Shown: positions 1 through 6,187 of the stretch, one piece after another
Numbering within the stretch: position 1 is the stretch's first letter
How the letters are laid out: every line of letters starts with the position of its first letter
Program-made: the position numbers and the translations under genes
Source of the DNA: Nitrospinota bacterium
Lineage (GTDB): Bacteria > Nitrospinota > Nitrospinia > Nitrospinales > Nitrospinaceae
Assembly: GCA_027298165.1 (NCBI GenBank)
Contig: JAPUGN010000014.1
Span: forward strand, 1 to 6,582
Reading direction: 5' to 3'
Length of the DNA: 6,582 bases
The notes under the pieces: generated by a model
The model's database searches: none
The model's input: the letters and a program-made list of their open reading frames with translations, nothing else
Told to the model about the DNA's origin: nothing

Positions 1-228
1 GTGGGATTTTCAGATAAGGCCGAGGCCCGTGTCTATAGAGATAGAGAAGAGTTAATCTCGCCTCCAAAAAGCCACGTTGAGCACTCTTTTCCGATTCCAT
101 TAGAAAAGAAAAACAAAGCAACTATTTTTTTTGATAAATTACCGGTAAGTAAGGCGGACTTGGAAAGATTAAAGGATTGGATCAATCTAATGGAGGCCCC
201 CTTAACCGAAGAAGATACAGGGGATTAA
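1..228 (+). CDS. 3' end of an unrecognised gene (C-terminal 75 residues, partial)
   Basis: An open frame runs from the first base of the window to a TAA at 226-228. The GTG at 1-3 could be a start, but no upstream sequence is visible, so I treat this as the C-terminal part of a longer protein. The visible end is charged: basic and acidic residues first, then a short hydrophobic strand (ATIFFDKLPVS, about residues 40-50), then an amphipathic helix (KADLERLKDWINLME) and an acidic tail. The pattern of a strand, a proline, 'LPVSKADLERL' and a helix resembles the C-termini of small hypothetical or antitoxin-like bacterial proteins, but I cannot assign a family. The frame is visibly AT-richer than the long genes in the window, which fits accessory or transferred DNA. 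The coding call rests on protein-like composition and a clean stop; function is unknown. Confidence 0.55.
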   Translation: MGFSDKAEARVYRDREELISPPKSHVEHSFPIPLEKKNKATIFFDKLPVSKADLERLKDWINLMEAPLTEEDTGD

Positions 229-244
229 AAAGGCAGGGTGACCC

Positions 245-275
245 AAATCCCCACGGCCCCCTTTACAAGGGGGAG
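245..275. repeat. Hairpin repeat, copy 1 (CCCCCTT/AAGGGGG)
   Basis: AAATCCCCACGGCCCCCTT, loop TAC, then AAGGGGGAG. The perfect 7-bp stem is 257-263 with 267-273. The left arm differs at one of 19 positions from the copy at 298-329 and the right arm is identical. The two copies are 53 bases apart in the same orientation. The sequence resembles a dispersed repeat seen between genes in several bacterial genomes (recalled, not searched). Confidence 0.75.
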
Positions 276-297
276 TCTAAAGCCAGCCCACGCCGGG

Positions 298-329
298 AAA
301 TCCCCCCGGCCCCCTTCAAAAAGGGGGAG
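298..329. repeat. Hairpin repeat, copy 2 (CCCCCTT/AAGGGGG)
   Basis: AAATCCCCCCGGCCCCCTT, loop CAAA, then AAGGGGGAG. The perfect 7-bp stem is 310-316 with 321-327. It is the second copy of the element at 245-275, and it ends one base before the stop codon of the minus-strand gene remnant. Read on the minus strand, the hairpin would follow that stop directly, but no T-run comes after it, so I do not call it a terminator. Confidence 0.75.
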
Positions 330-330
330 G

Positions 331-426
331 TTAAAACGTGAACCGGTATTTGTCGAACAGTTCCATCGAGACTTCAGTAGCGCCTTCTTTTTTGATTTCG
401 GCCTCGAAACCGAATTCCTCGACTAC
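331..426 (-). pseudogene. Remnant of a second PCP_red-type gene (3' end only)
   Basis: Read on the minus strand this ends in TAA (331-333) and encodes a tail of 25 residues, FEAEIKKEG / ATEVSMELF / DKYRFTF. The intact neighbour at 777-1628 ends IEAKIKKEG / VTEVSMELF / DKYRFSF. At the DNA level 340-407 matches 786-853 at 63 of 68 positions by hand alignment. Three of the five differences are silent third-position changes (Val, Thr, Glu codons) and two change the residue (Ala/Val, Glu/Lys). This suggests that the copy diverged as a coding gene, or was copied recently, before it was lost. Upstream of about 408 (toward the N-terminus) similarity disappears. The frame stays open for a while through unrelated sequence (VVEEFG at 406-426) and then enters interspersed repeats. 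No start codon or ribosome site fits a small intact gene, so a truncated paralogue or partial duplication is the best reading. The exact 5' limit is uncertain. Confidence 0.75.
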
Positions 427-462
427 CCGACGGGGTTGTGAAGGGGATACAAAGAAAAACTC

Positions 463-489
463 AGGTCCTTCGCTTCGCTCAGGATGACA
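463..489. repeat. GTCAT-class interspersed repeat (TGTCATCCTGAGCGAAGCG type)
   Basis: On the minus strand this reads TGTCATCCTGAGCGAAGCG then AAGGACCT. I recognise it as a short palindromic element found in many copies between genes in diverse bacterial genomes; its pseudo-translation VILSEAKDLS is often seen in spurious ORFs. Only a weak 4-bp stem (TCCT/AGGA) closes it. Recognition is from memory, not from a search. Confidence 0.65.
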
Positions 490-550
490 AATTGGGGCTC
501 TGAATGACGGGGCTTGGAATTATTGGCAAACAAACACTTTCTTGGCATCC

Positions 551-579
551 TGTCATGCTTCGACAAGCTCAGCATGACA
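551..579. repeat. GTCAT-class palindromic repeat with 9-bp stem
   Basis: TGTCATGCT (551-559) and AGCATGACA (571-579) are perfect inverted repeats around an 11-base loop, TCGACAAGCTC. The minus strand reads TGTCATGCTGAGCTTGTCG, the companion of the element at 463-489 and also a common dispersed bacterial repeat. Its chance translation (MLSLSKHD) explains part of a minus-strand open frame here. Confidence 0.75.
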
Positions 580-600
580 TCGCTGGGTTTTCTCCGTGAT

Positions 601-618
601 CTCTGCATCCTCTGCGGT
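601..618. repeat. Direct repeat copy A (CTCTGC...CTCTGCGGT)
   Basis: CTCTGCATCCTCTGCGGT recurs 111 bases downstream as CTCTGCGCTCTCTGCGGT (15 of 18 positions shared). The motif itself contains CTCTGC twice. It resembles another dispersed intergenic element known in many bacteria. Confidence 0.6.
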
Positions 619-658
619 AGGAATCCCTTTAACAAGGAAAAGAAACCACCCCTCACCT

Positions 659-689
659 TAATCCTCTCCCCCTGAGAAGGAGAGGATTA
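659..689. repeat. Palindrome with perfect 11-bp stem, terminator-like on the + strand
   Basis: TAATCCTCTCC (659-669) pairs perfectly with GGAGAGGATTA (679-689) around a 9-base loop, and four T residues follow at 690-693. In the + direction it has the shape of a rho-independent terminator, but no + strand gene ends nearby (the closest ends at 228). Read in the minus direction, toward which the 777-1628 gene is transcribed, it is followed by AAGGTG and lacks a T-run. The flanking CCCCTCACCTTAATCC matches a common dispersed repeat, so I call it an interspersed palindrome rather than a dedicated terminator. Confidence 0.65.
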
Positions 690-711
690 TTTTCGTTCCT
701 TGCTCCGGGGC

Positions 712-729
712 CTCTGCGCTCTCTGCGGT
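712..729. repeat. Direct repeat copy B (CTCTGC...CTCTGCGGT)
   Basis: CTCTGCGCTCTCTGCGGT, partner of 601-618. Together the two copies flank the 11-bp-stem palindrome at 659-689. Confidence 0.6.
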
Positions 730-746
730 GAGTTTTAGGGTTGGGT

Positions 747-761
747 CCAGCGTCACGCTGG
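747..761 (-). terminator. Possible terminator hairpin for the PCP_red gene
   Basis: CCAGCG (747-752) and CGCTGG (756-761) form a perfect 6-bp GC-rich stem with a 3-base loop, starting 15 bases after the stop codon of the minus-strand gene at 777-1628. On the minus strand it is followed by ACCCAACCCTAAAA rather than a T-run, so intrinsic termination would be weak. Position and stem quality are the only support. Confidence 0.3.
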
Positions 762-776
762 CCGGACGTGGCCCGG

Positions 777-1628
777 TTAGAAGGAGAACCGGTATTTGTC
801 GAACAGTTCCATCGAAACTTCGGTAACGCCTTCTTTTTTGATTTTGGCTTCGATGCGCTTGATCGCCATCTCGCGAATAAAGGGAATCGGGATGCGCATG
901 ACCTTGGCCTTGGCGTCGTCGTGCCAGGTCAACTCGAAATCCGGCTCCTCCTCCTGCTGCGCTTCGTAATCGACGTCTCTCTGCTTGTCTTCTTCCGTCA
1001 CTTCCATGCCCATCGCTTCTTTCGCGGAGGCGGGCATGACTTTAGTGAACACTTCGTCGATGATGGCGGGGGTCACCATCTTGCCGCCCGTCTGGCGGGC
1101 CCGCGCCTCGATGGTCTGCTTGGCCATGCCGAGCACGAACGGCGGCACTTTCTCCATTTTTTCCAGGGCTTCCTTGGACCACGGCATGCCGCTGGTCGGC
1201 GCGGTTTCCATATAATCCTTGAACTTCTCGACGATGTCTTCCTTCTTCTCGGTGCGCAGGGCGAGGAAATCCTCAATTTCCTCGATGACCTCCACCTTGC
1301 GCGGGCTCTCGGCCATTTTCTGCTTGGCGACCTCGAACGCGCCCATCGACAGCTCCTCGAAGCCGAACTGTTTGACGCGCTTGGAGACCAGCATCATCGA
1401 CTCGTTGCGGATTTCGGTGAGGAAGTCGGAGGTGATGTATTTGAAACCGCGCTTGACGGTGCGCTGGACCATGAGTTTGCGGATACCAGGCCTTACAAAT
1501 TCGGGTGCGTGCTTGACACGCTCCCAGGCCTCGATGGTCCACTCCACGCCCATTTCGTCGGCGTAGGGGTGGTCGATGCGGTCCGAGGCCGCGATTTCCT
1601 TTTCGTGTGCCGTGTAATCCTCGGCCAT
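777..1628 (-). CDS. Triple PCP_red-domain protein (PCP reductase family), function unknown
   Basis: This gene encodes 283 residues, probably cytoplasmic: no signal peptide or membrane segment is visible and charged residues dominate. I see three repeats of the small PCP_red domain, which is known from the C-terminus of the light-independent protochlorophyllide reductase B subunit (BchB/ChlB). Repeat 1 spans about residues 29-78 (VEWTIEAWERVKHAPEFVR...), repeat 2 149-198 (MPWSKEALEKMEKVPPFVL...) and repeat 3 233-282 (LTWHDDAKAKVMRIPIPFI...). Each has W near the start, an A/E helix, a 'P.F' turn and a following basic or acidic helix with E/R and A. Acidic linkers (about 110-147 and 199-232) separate them. 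The nitrogenase-like catalytic part of BchB is absent, so it is not itself a reductase; a binding or scaffold role is inference only. Start chosen at ATG 1626-1628: GAAGGA (1637-1642) lies 8 bases upstream, and a longer open frame upstream is low-complexity and non-conserved in character. The gene is divergent from the 1756-4986 gene. A near-identical copy of its last 25 codons lies at 331-426. Confidence 0.85.
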   Translation of the reverse strand: MAEDYTAHEKEIAASDRIDHPYADEMGVEWTIEAWERVKHAPEFVRPGIRKLMVQRTVKRGFKYITSDFLTEIRNESMMLVSKRVKQFGFEELSMGAFEVAKQKMAESPRKVEVIEEIEDFLALRTEKKEDIVEKFKDYMETAPTSGMPWSKEALEKMEKVPPFVLGMAKQTIEARARQTGGKMVTPAIIDEVFTKVMPASAKEAMGMEVTEEDKQRDVDYEAQQEEEPDFELTWHDDAKAKVMRIPIPFIREMAIKRIEAKIKKEGVTEVSMELFDKYRFSF

Positions 1629-1652
1629 ACTTCCATTCCTTCTGCTTCGGGG

Positions 1653-1681
1653 TTGGCAAAACCCGCATTTTGATTTATGGT
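1653..1681 (+). promoter_or_regulatory. Candidate sigma-70 promoter for the 1756-4986 gene
   Basis: TTGGCA (1653-1658, 5 of 6 to consensus), 17-base spacer, TATGGT (1676-1681, 4 of 6). Predicted start of transcription is near 1688, giving a leader of about 68 bases to GTG 1756. It would also exclude a TTG at 1681 as the translation start. Confidence 0.4.
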
Positions 1682-1704
1682 TGGTCGGGTTTCCCCTGCC
1701 CCTA

Positions 1705-1733
1705 AAACTACTGAAACGCAGGTTTAATGTCAA
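1705..1733 (-). promoter_or_regulatory. Candidate sigma-70 promoter for the PCP_red gene
   Basis: On the minus strand: perfect TTGACA (+ strand TGTCAA at 1728-1733), 17-base spacer, TAGTTT (+ strand AAACTA at 1705-1710, 3 of 6). Transcription would start near 1698 and give a leader of about 70 bases to ATG 1628. The weak -10 element limits confidence. Confidence 0.4.
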
Positions 1734-1740
1734 TCCATTT

Positions 1741-1746
1741 AAAGGA
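1741..1746 (+). promoter_or_regulatory. Ribosome binding site that decides the GTG start at 1756
   Basis: AAAGGA lies 9 bases upstream of GTG 1756-1758. The alternative in-frame TTG at 1681 has no purine-rich site upstream and would add 25 residues that are not part of the first membrane helix. Confidence 0.65.
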
Positions 1747-1755
1747 TTTTTAACC

Positions 1756-4700
1756 GTGGCCTTATCTCCCCAACCGGCACGGCTGGTGTACGTCTATTTC
1801 TTCATTTCCGGGATCACCGCCCTGGTTTACGAAATCATCTGGACGCGCCAGCTGACACTGGTGTTCGGCCATACGGTGTACTCGGTATCCATTGTCCTTG
1901 CGGCGTTTATGGCGGGGCTGGGGTTCGGCAGTTACGTTTGGGGCCACATGATCGATCGTGCCGTGGCGAACCGGGAGGGTAGCCCGCCGCTCCTCGTCTA
2001 CGGCCGGGTGGAACTCCTCATTTTCGCCGCCAGCGCGTTGATGTCGCTGATCTTCTCGGAGTTTCACGTATTCTACGCGTGGATGCACCGCTGGCTCCCG
2101 GAATCGCCCGCCCTGTTCAACGCCCTCAAAGCGCTACTGGCGTTCGGGCTGATGTTCATCCCGACGACCCTCATGGGCGCCACCCTGCCGATCATCAGCA
2201 AATATTACGTGACCGACAACACCCGCCTGGGCACACAGGTCGGTTATTTGTATTCCATCAATGCGCTGGGCGCGGCGGCGGGTTGCGTGTTGACCGGCTT
2301 CCTGTTCATTTCCACCTTCGGTGTTCTGCAGACAGCGCTGTTCGCCTCCTGCGCCAATCTGGTCATCGGCATCGGCTGTATCCGCATTTATCAGGAGGAG
2401 CATCCCGGCGAAAAAATGCCGTTCCGCCTGCCCCGCTTCGAGTGGCCAAAATGGACGTTGAGTGCCGAACAAAAACTGTGGATGGGAATCAGTTGCGTGT
2501 GCGGCTTTACCGCGCTGGGTTATGAAGTGTTGTGGACCCGCCTGCTGGTGTTCAGTATCGCCAGCACGGTGTATTCGTTCAGCCTGATGCTGGGGGTGTT
2601 CCTGCTCGGTATCTGCCTTGGGAGTCTGGCGGTGGTGCCGCTGATGGCGCGCGCGATTTCCCTGCGTACGGTGTTGATCGCCCTGCAGGCGGGCATCGGG
2701 ATGTACGTGCTGTTCACCCTGTTTACGATGGAGAGTCTGCTCTCCGCGCCGTGGAACAGTTACAGTCTGACGCATCCCGGCAAAACGTTTCTCCGTTACT
2801 TCCAGGATTCAACCGCGTTGATGGGGGTGCCCACCCTGCTGTTCGGGATGAGTTTTCCGGTGCTCATCAAACTGTCGGCGGGCGGACACGAACACATCGG
2901 TAAAGTTACCGGCCGGATTTATTCGGCGAACACGCTGGGTGCCGTCTTCGGTTCGCTGGTGGCCGGGTTTGTGTTGCTGCCCTGGCTGGGAATGGAAAAG
3001 AGCCTGGTGGCGATGGCGACTCTTAATCTGCTGATGGTGCCGCTGTTGGTCGCTACGGGAGATGACGCCGCGCCGGGATGGCGCAAGGGCGTGGCGGGAG
3101 TGACCGTGGCCGGGGTGATCGCCTTGAATGCGGCGATGCCCGGGAATCTGCTCGACCGGTTCTTTATGCGCGACAACGTTGGCAAGCGGGACCTGAGTAA
3201 ACTGCTCTTTTTCGAAGAAGGGGTGACGGATACCGTGGCGGTGTTCGAGGACGATTACGGGATCCTCGACCCCACCGCCAAGCGGCTGATCACCAACGGC
3301 ATTTCCATGTCCGCCTCCAACGTGATTGCCACGCGCTACATGAAACTGATGGCGCATGTTCCGATTTTGCTTTCCGATAACCCAGAGGACGTGATGGTGA
3401 TCTGTTTCGGCACGGGCCAGACCACCGGCGCGGCAGGGGTTCATCCCCGGGTGAAGCGGGTGGACAGTATAGAGTTGTCGTCGAGCGTCATCCATGCCGC
3501 GCCTTCGTTCCAAAACGAGAACCACAACGCCATCAACAATCCTAAAATTAATATCGTGCTTCAGGACGGGCGCAACTTCCTGCTGACCACGCAGAAGCGT
3601 TATGATGTGATTACCGGCGAGCCGCCGCCGCCGCGCACCGCGTTTACCGTGAACCTGTATACGAAAGATTTTTACCAGGCGGCGAAGGACCGGCTCAAGC
3701 CGGGCGGACTGATGGCGCAGTGGATTCCCCTGCACAGCCAGAGCGCGCGGGAAGTGGACATGCACTTCAAAACGTTTCTATCGGTGTTCCCGCACGCCAT
3801 CGGATGGATGTCGGTTGCTAACGAGATTCTGATCATCGGTTCCGATCAACCGATTCAGATCGATTTCAAAAAGCTGAAAGAGCGCCTGGCGGAGCCCCCG
3901 GTGGCGCAGGCGATGCGGGATATTCACATTCCGGATGCAACCTCCCTGCTCAGCAATATCTGGTTTCTGGAAGAGGAGATGCAACGGTTGTCGGCGGATC
4001 AGCCGATGATCACCGACAACCGGCCGCGCATCGAGTTTTATCTTGATTACGGTAAGGCCATCGGTTTGGCGGGACAGGAGCGGCTGGTGTTCAACCGCAC
4101 CCCGGTCGAGAAGGTCGTCCGCCGCATTTCAGGCATGGCGTATAAAGACACGAAACAACTCAAACGGCAGTACCGGGTGATGGGTTTGTACCAACGCGGC
4201 GTCATGTATGCCAACCGCGGACTGTTGCTGGAGGCGATCGAGCTGTCCGGCGACGGCGGCGATTTGTTCCGGTATCACCTGCAGGCGGGCCGGGGGCAGA
4301 TCGACCGCCTGCTCGCGCAACACCAGCAGGAGCCCGACAACCTGGATGTTCTTTTAAACCTGGGGCATGCGTATTATCAGGTCGGGGAGTATGCCCGCAG
4401 TGTGGAGTATTTAAAAGAAGTGGTGGCCCGGGAACCGACGCAGGGATTCGCCAACCTGTATCTGGGGTACAACCTCATGTCGCTGGAGCGGTGGGACGAG
4501 GCGCGGGAAAAACTGGAAGCCGCCGTTAAAAACGATCCGCGCCAGTTGCGGACGGTCATGCAGGAGATCGCTTTGATCGAATTGATGAACAAGGCCCGGA
4601 AAAACCCGGAGGACCTCAGCTTGCTCAACGCCCTGGCCAAGTTTTACAACATCAAGAACGATTACGGCAAATCCCTGACCTATTCCAACCGGGTTCTGGA

Positions 4701-4986
4701 AAACGATCCCCTGAATGTAGAGGCGTTAAAAAGCGCATTGTTCAGTTACCGGGGCCGGGGCGAGCCGCGGGAAGTGATCGGCACGGGCATTCGTTATGAA
4801 ATGGTGAAGCCGGACGATATTCATTTTCAATTCATCACGGCGGAAATTTATGCGAAGACTTTCAGGTGCGACAAGGCGGTGCTCTACCTTGAAAAAATCC
4901 TCAAAGCAGACGATACCTACCCGAATGCGCAACAGTTGATGGATGGATGTCAGACTGGCAAAAAGGCGGCCCTGCCGCTGTCCTGA
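1756..4986 (+). CDS. Membrane-bound spermidine-synthase-like protein with TPR tail
   Basis: This gene encodes 1076 residues in three parts. (1) Residues ~10-465: a multi-spanning membrane region of the kind annotated as 'fused MFS/spermidine synthase'. It is an internal duplication: TAL.YE..WTR at 21-31 and 252-262, TVYS.S at 40-45 and 271-276, PT.L.G at 136-141 and 359-364, YS.N.LGA at 166-173 and 389-396. (2) Residues ~483-765: a SpeE-like Rossmann methyltransferase-fold domain. It has the SAM/dcSAM glycine motif CFGTGQTTGAAG (550-561), acidic E573 after the next strand, LQDGRNFL (602-609), then YDVITGEPPPP (616-626), LYTKDFY, a LKPGG turn and ITDNRPRIEF (752-761). The usual D-x-[ST]-D-P acidic motif of true aminopropyltransferases is replaced by GEPPPP, so the substrate is uncertain. 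(3) Residues ~859-1066: four to five TPR units (NLDVLLNLGHAYYQVGEY..., FANLYLGYNLMSLERWDEA..., and so on), probably for protein contacts. Start GTG 1756 is supported by AAAGGA. The gene is divergent from the PCP_red gene and converges with the HD-GYP gene 25 bases away. Confidence 0.85.
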   Translation: MALSPQPARLVYVYFFISGITALVYEIIWTRQLTLVFGHTVYSVSIVLAAFMAGLGFGSYVWGHMIDRAVANREGSPPLLVYGRVELLIFAASALMSLIFSEFHVFYAWMHRWLPESPALFNALKALLAFGLMFIPTTLMGATLPIISKYYVTDNTRLGTQVGYLYSINALGAAAGCVLTGFLFISTFGVLQTALFASCANLVIGIGCIRIYQEEHPGEKMPFRLPRFEWPKWTLSAEQKLWMGISCVCGFTALGYEVLWTRLLVFSIASTVYSFSLMLGVFLLGICLGSLAVVPLMARAISLRTVLIALQAGIGMYVLFTLFTMESLLSAPWNSYSLTHPGKTFLRYFQDSTALMGVPTLLFGMSFPVLIKLSAGGHEHIGKVTGRIYSANTLGAVFGSLVAGFVLLPWLGMEKSLVAMATLNLLMVPLLVATGDDAAPGWRKGVAGVTVAGVIALNAAMPGNLLDRFFMRDNVGKRDLSKLLFFEEGVTDTVAVFEDDYGILDPTAKRLITNGISMSASNVIATRYMKLMAHVPILLSDNPEDVMVICFGTGQTTGAAGVHPRVKRVDSIELSSSVIHAAPSFQNENHNAINNPKINIVLQDGRNFLLTTQKRYDVITGEPPPPRTAFTVNLYTKDFYQAAKDRLKPGGLMAQWIPLHSQSAREVDMHFKTFLSVFPHAIGWMSVANEILIIGSDQPIQIDFKKLKERLAEPPVAQAMRDIHIPDATSLLSNIWFLEEEMQRLSADQPMITDNRPRIEFYLDYGKAIGLAGQERLVFNRTPVEKVVRRISGMAYKDTKQLKRQYRVMGLYQRGVMYANRGLLLEAIELSGDGGDLFRYHLQAGRGQIDRLLAQHQQEPDNLDVLLNLGHAYYQVGEYARSVEYLKEVVAREPTQGFANLYLGYNLMSLERWDEAREKLEAAVKNDPRQLRTVMQEIALIELMNKARKNPEDLSLLNALAKFYNIKNDYGKSLTYSNRVLENDPLNVEALKSALFSYRGRGEPREVIGTGIRYEMVKPDDIHFQFITAEIYAKTFRCDKAVLYLEKILKADDTYPNAQQLMDGCQTGKKAALPLS

Positions 4987-5011
4987 GGCGGCCGGTTGGA
5001 GAGGGGTTCGG

Positions 5012-6130
5012 TCAGGAGGTTTTGCGCCGGGGCCGGATCATCACATCATCCGCGTTGTCGGAGAACTGCCGGCTGATTTCGATCATTTCCGGAAGCAGGT
5101 CCATAAAGACCTTGAGCACCTTGGGGTCGAACCGTTGGCCGCTTTCTTTTTCCATTTCCTTAACGGTGGCTTCAATGGACCAGGCTTTTTTATAAGGCCG
5201 GTCGCTGGTGAGAGCGTCGAAGACGTCGCAGACCGTCACAATGCGCCCCACCATGGGAATTTCCTCTCCCTTCAGGCCATTGGGATAACCCGAGCCGTTC
5301 CATTGTTCGTGGTGGCACCCGGCGATGATCTCCGCCATCTGCAGAAATTCCGAATCGCTTCCGGATAAAATCAGCGCGCCGATTTCGGCGTGGGACTGCA
5401 TGATGGTCCATTCTTCCGATGTCAGGCGTGCCGGTTTGAGGAGAATGTGATCTGGAATGCCGATTTTACCGATGTCGTGCATGGGGCTGGCATGGCGCAG
5501 GAGCTGGCATTCGTGGTCATTCAGGCCCAAGCCCTGTCCCAGCCGCTCGCACAGTTTGCTCATGCGAACAACGTGCATGCCCGTTTCGTTATCGCGGTAT
5601 TCCGCCGCCCGCGCGAGCCGGTGGATAATTTCAACCTGATATTGGCGCAACTCCTGGGAGCGCATCACCACCTGGGTTTCCAGCGACTTTTTCTCGCTGT
5701 GCACCGAGTTGTGCAACATCCGGACTTCCAGAAGATTGTTGATGCGGGCCAGCATTTCCTCCATCACAAACGGTTTGCTGACAAAATCCTTGGCGCCCGC
5801 CTTCAGAGCCCGCAAACGGGTCTCGGAGTCCAATTGCGCGGTGAGAACCAGTATCGGAAGATAGCTTTCGGTTTCCAGCGCACTGAGGGCGTTCATGACA
5901 TCAAATCCGCTGAATCCCGGCATTTTGATGTCCAGAAGAATCAGGTCCGGATGAAGTGATTGATAGATGTCCGGCGTGGAGCGCGAGTCGGTGGTGGAGG
6001 TGATGTTGTGATAACCGGCGGCGCTCAGCATCCTTTCAAGGACATTGATGTTGCCTTGTTCATCATCAACAATCAGGATTTTAGCGTGTGTAAACTTAGT
6101 GTCCTGAGACAGCGTAGCGGGAGAAATCAT
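5012..6130 (-). CDS. Response regulator with HD-GYP cyclic-di-GMP phosphodiesterase domain (RpfG-like)
   Basis: This gene encodes 372 residues and is cytoplasmic. Residues ~17-135 are a receiver domain: acidic pair D22/D23, phospho-acceptor D67 in LILLDIKMPG, T97 in VLTA and K119 in SKP, all key positions present. A coiled-coil-like linker (~140-165, SEKKSLETQVVMRSQELRQ) leads to an HD-GYP domain at ~166-350. Its metal and signature residues are visible: H186, H218-D219 followed by IGKIGIPD, H247, H273-H274, G281-Y282-P283 and DVFDALTSDRPYK (302-314). By family knowledge such proteins hydrolyse c-di-GMP to pGpG or GMP when the receiver is phosphorylated. No histidine kinase is seen next to it, so it is an orphan regulator within this window. 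Start ATG 6128-6130 is the only reasonable one; AAAGG lies 13 bases upstream, a long spacing that predicts modest translation. The short basic tail (IRPRRKTS) is unremarkable. Confidence 0.93.
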   Translation of the reverse strand: MISPATLSQDTKFTHAKILIVDDEQGNINVLERMLSAAGYHNITSTTDSRSTPDIYQSLHPDLILLDIKMPGFSGFDVMNALSALETESYLPILVLTAQLDSETRLRALKAGAKDFVSKPFVMEEMLARINNLLEVRMLHNSVHSEKKSLETQVVMRSQELRQYQVEIIHRLARAAEYRDNETGMHVVRMSKLCERLGQGLGLNDHECQLLRHASPMHDIGKIGIPDHILLKPARLTSEEWTIMQSHAEIGALILSGSDSEFLQMAEIIAGCHHEQWNGSGYPNGLKGEEIPMVGRIVTVCDVFDALTSDRPYKKAWSIEATVKEMEKESGQRFDPKVLKVFMDLLPEMIEISRQFSDNADDVMIRPRRKTS

Positions 6131-6187
6131 AAGGATACCGGGACCTTTAGGTAATAAATTTCTTGAATCTTTCGAGCAACCTAATCA

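Larger units (their letters stand above)
229..776. other. Gene-free, repeat-rich intergenic region with a gene remnant
   Basis: No intact gene is supported in these 548 bases. The open frames that exist run across palindromic repeats or are antisense to a decayed gene fragment. The stretch is a mosaic: two hairpin repeats (245-275, 298-329), a minus-strand remnant matching the end of the 777-1628 gene (331-426), two GTCAT-class repeats (463-489, 551-579), two copies of a CTCTGC-rich direct repeat (601-618, 712-729), an 11-bp-stem palindrome (659-689) and a short hairpin (747-761). This kind of patchwork is typical of a site where interspersed elements accumulate between genes. Confidence 0.75.

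Noticed and set aside
238..441. + strand open frame of 67 codons across the hairpin repeats
   Set aside because: It is formed by repeat sequence and the antisense of the PCP_red remnant.
245..579. Possible CRISPR-like array because of several hairpin repeats
   Set aside because: The repeats belong to different families, occur at most twice each and have no regular spacing.
423..656. Minus-strand open frame of 77 codons
   Set aside because: Its translation contains VILSEAKDLS and MLSLSKHD, the usual false peptides of GTCAT-class dispersed repeats.
741..1673. Long + strand open frame (310 codons) opposite the PCP_red gene
   Set aside because: It is antisense to a gene with clear domain repeats, ribosome site and start. 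Its translation is rich in His, Phe, Leu and Arg runs typical of a shadow frame and has no recognisable motif.
2809..3765. Minus-strand open frame of 318 codons inside the large + gene
   Set aside because: The translation is dominated by His, Gln, Arg and Gly and overlaps the conserved SpeE-like and membrane motifs on the other strand; it is a composition artefact.
4981..5017. Inverted repeat TCCTGA / TCAGGA spanning both convergent stop codons
   Set aside because: Only a 6-bp stem with a 25-base loop and no T-run; both arms are coding ends plus stop codons, so a bidirectional terminator is not supported.
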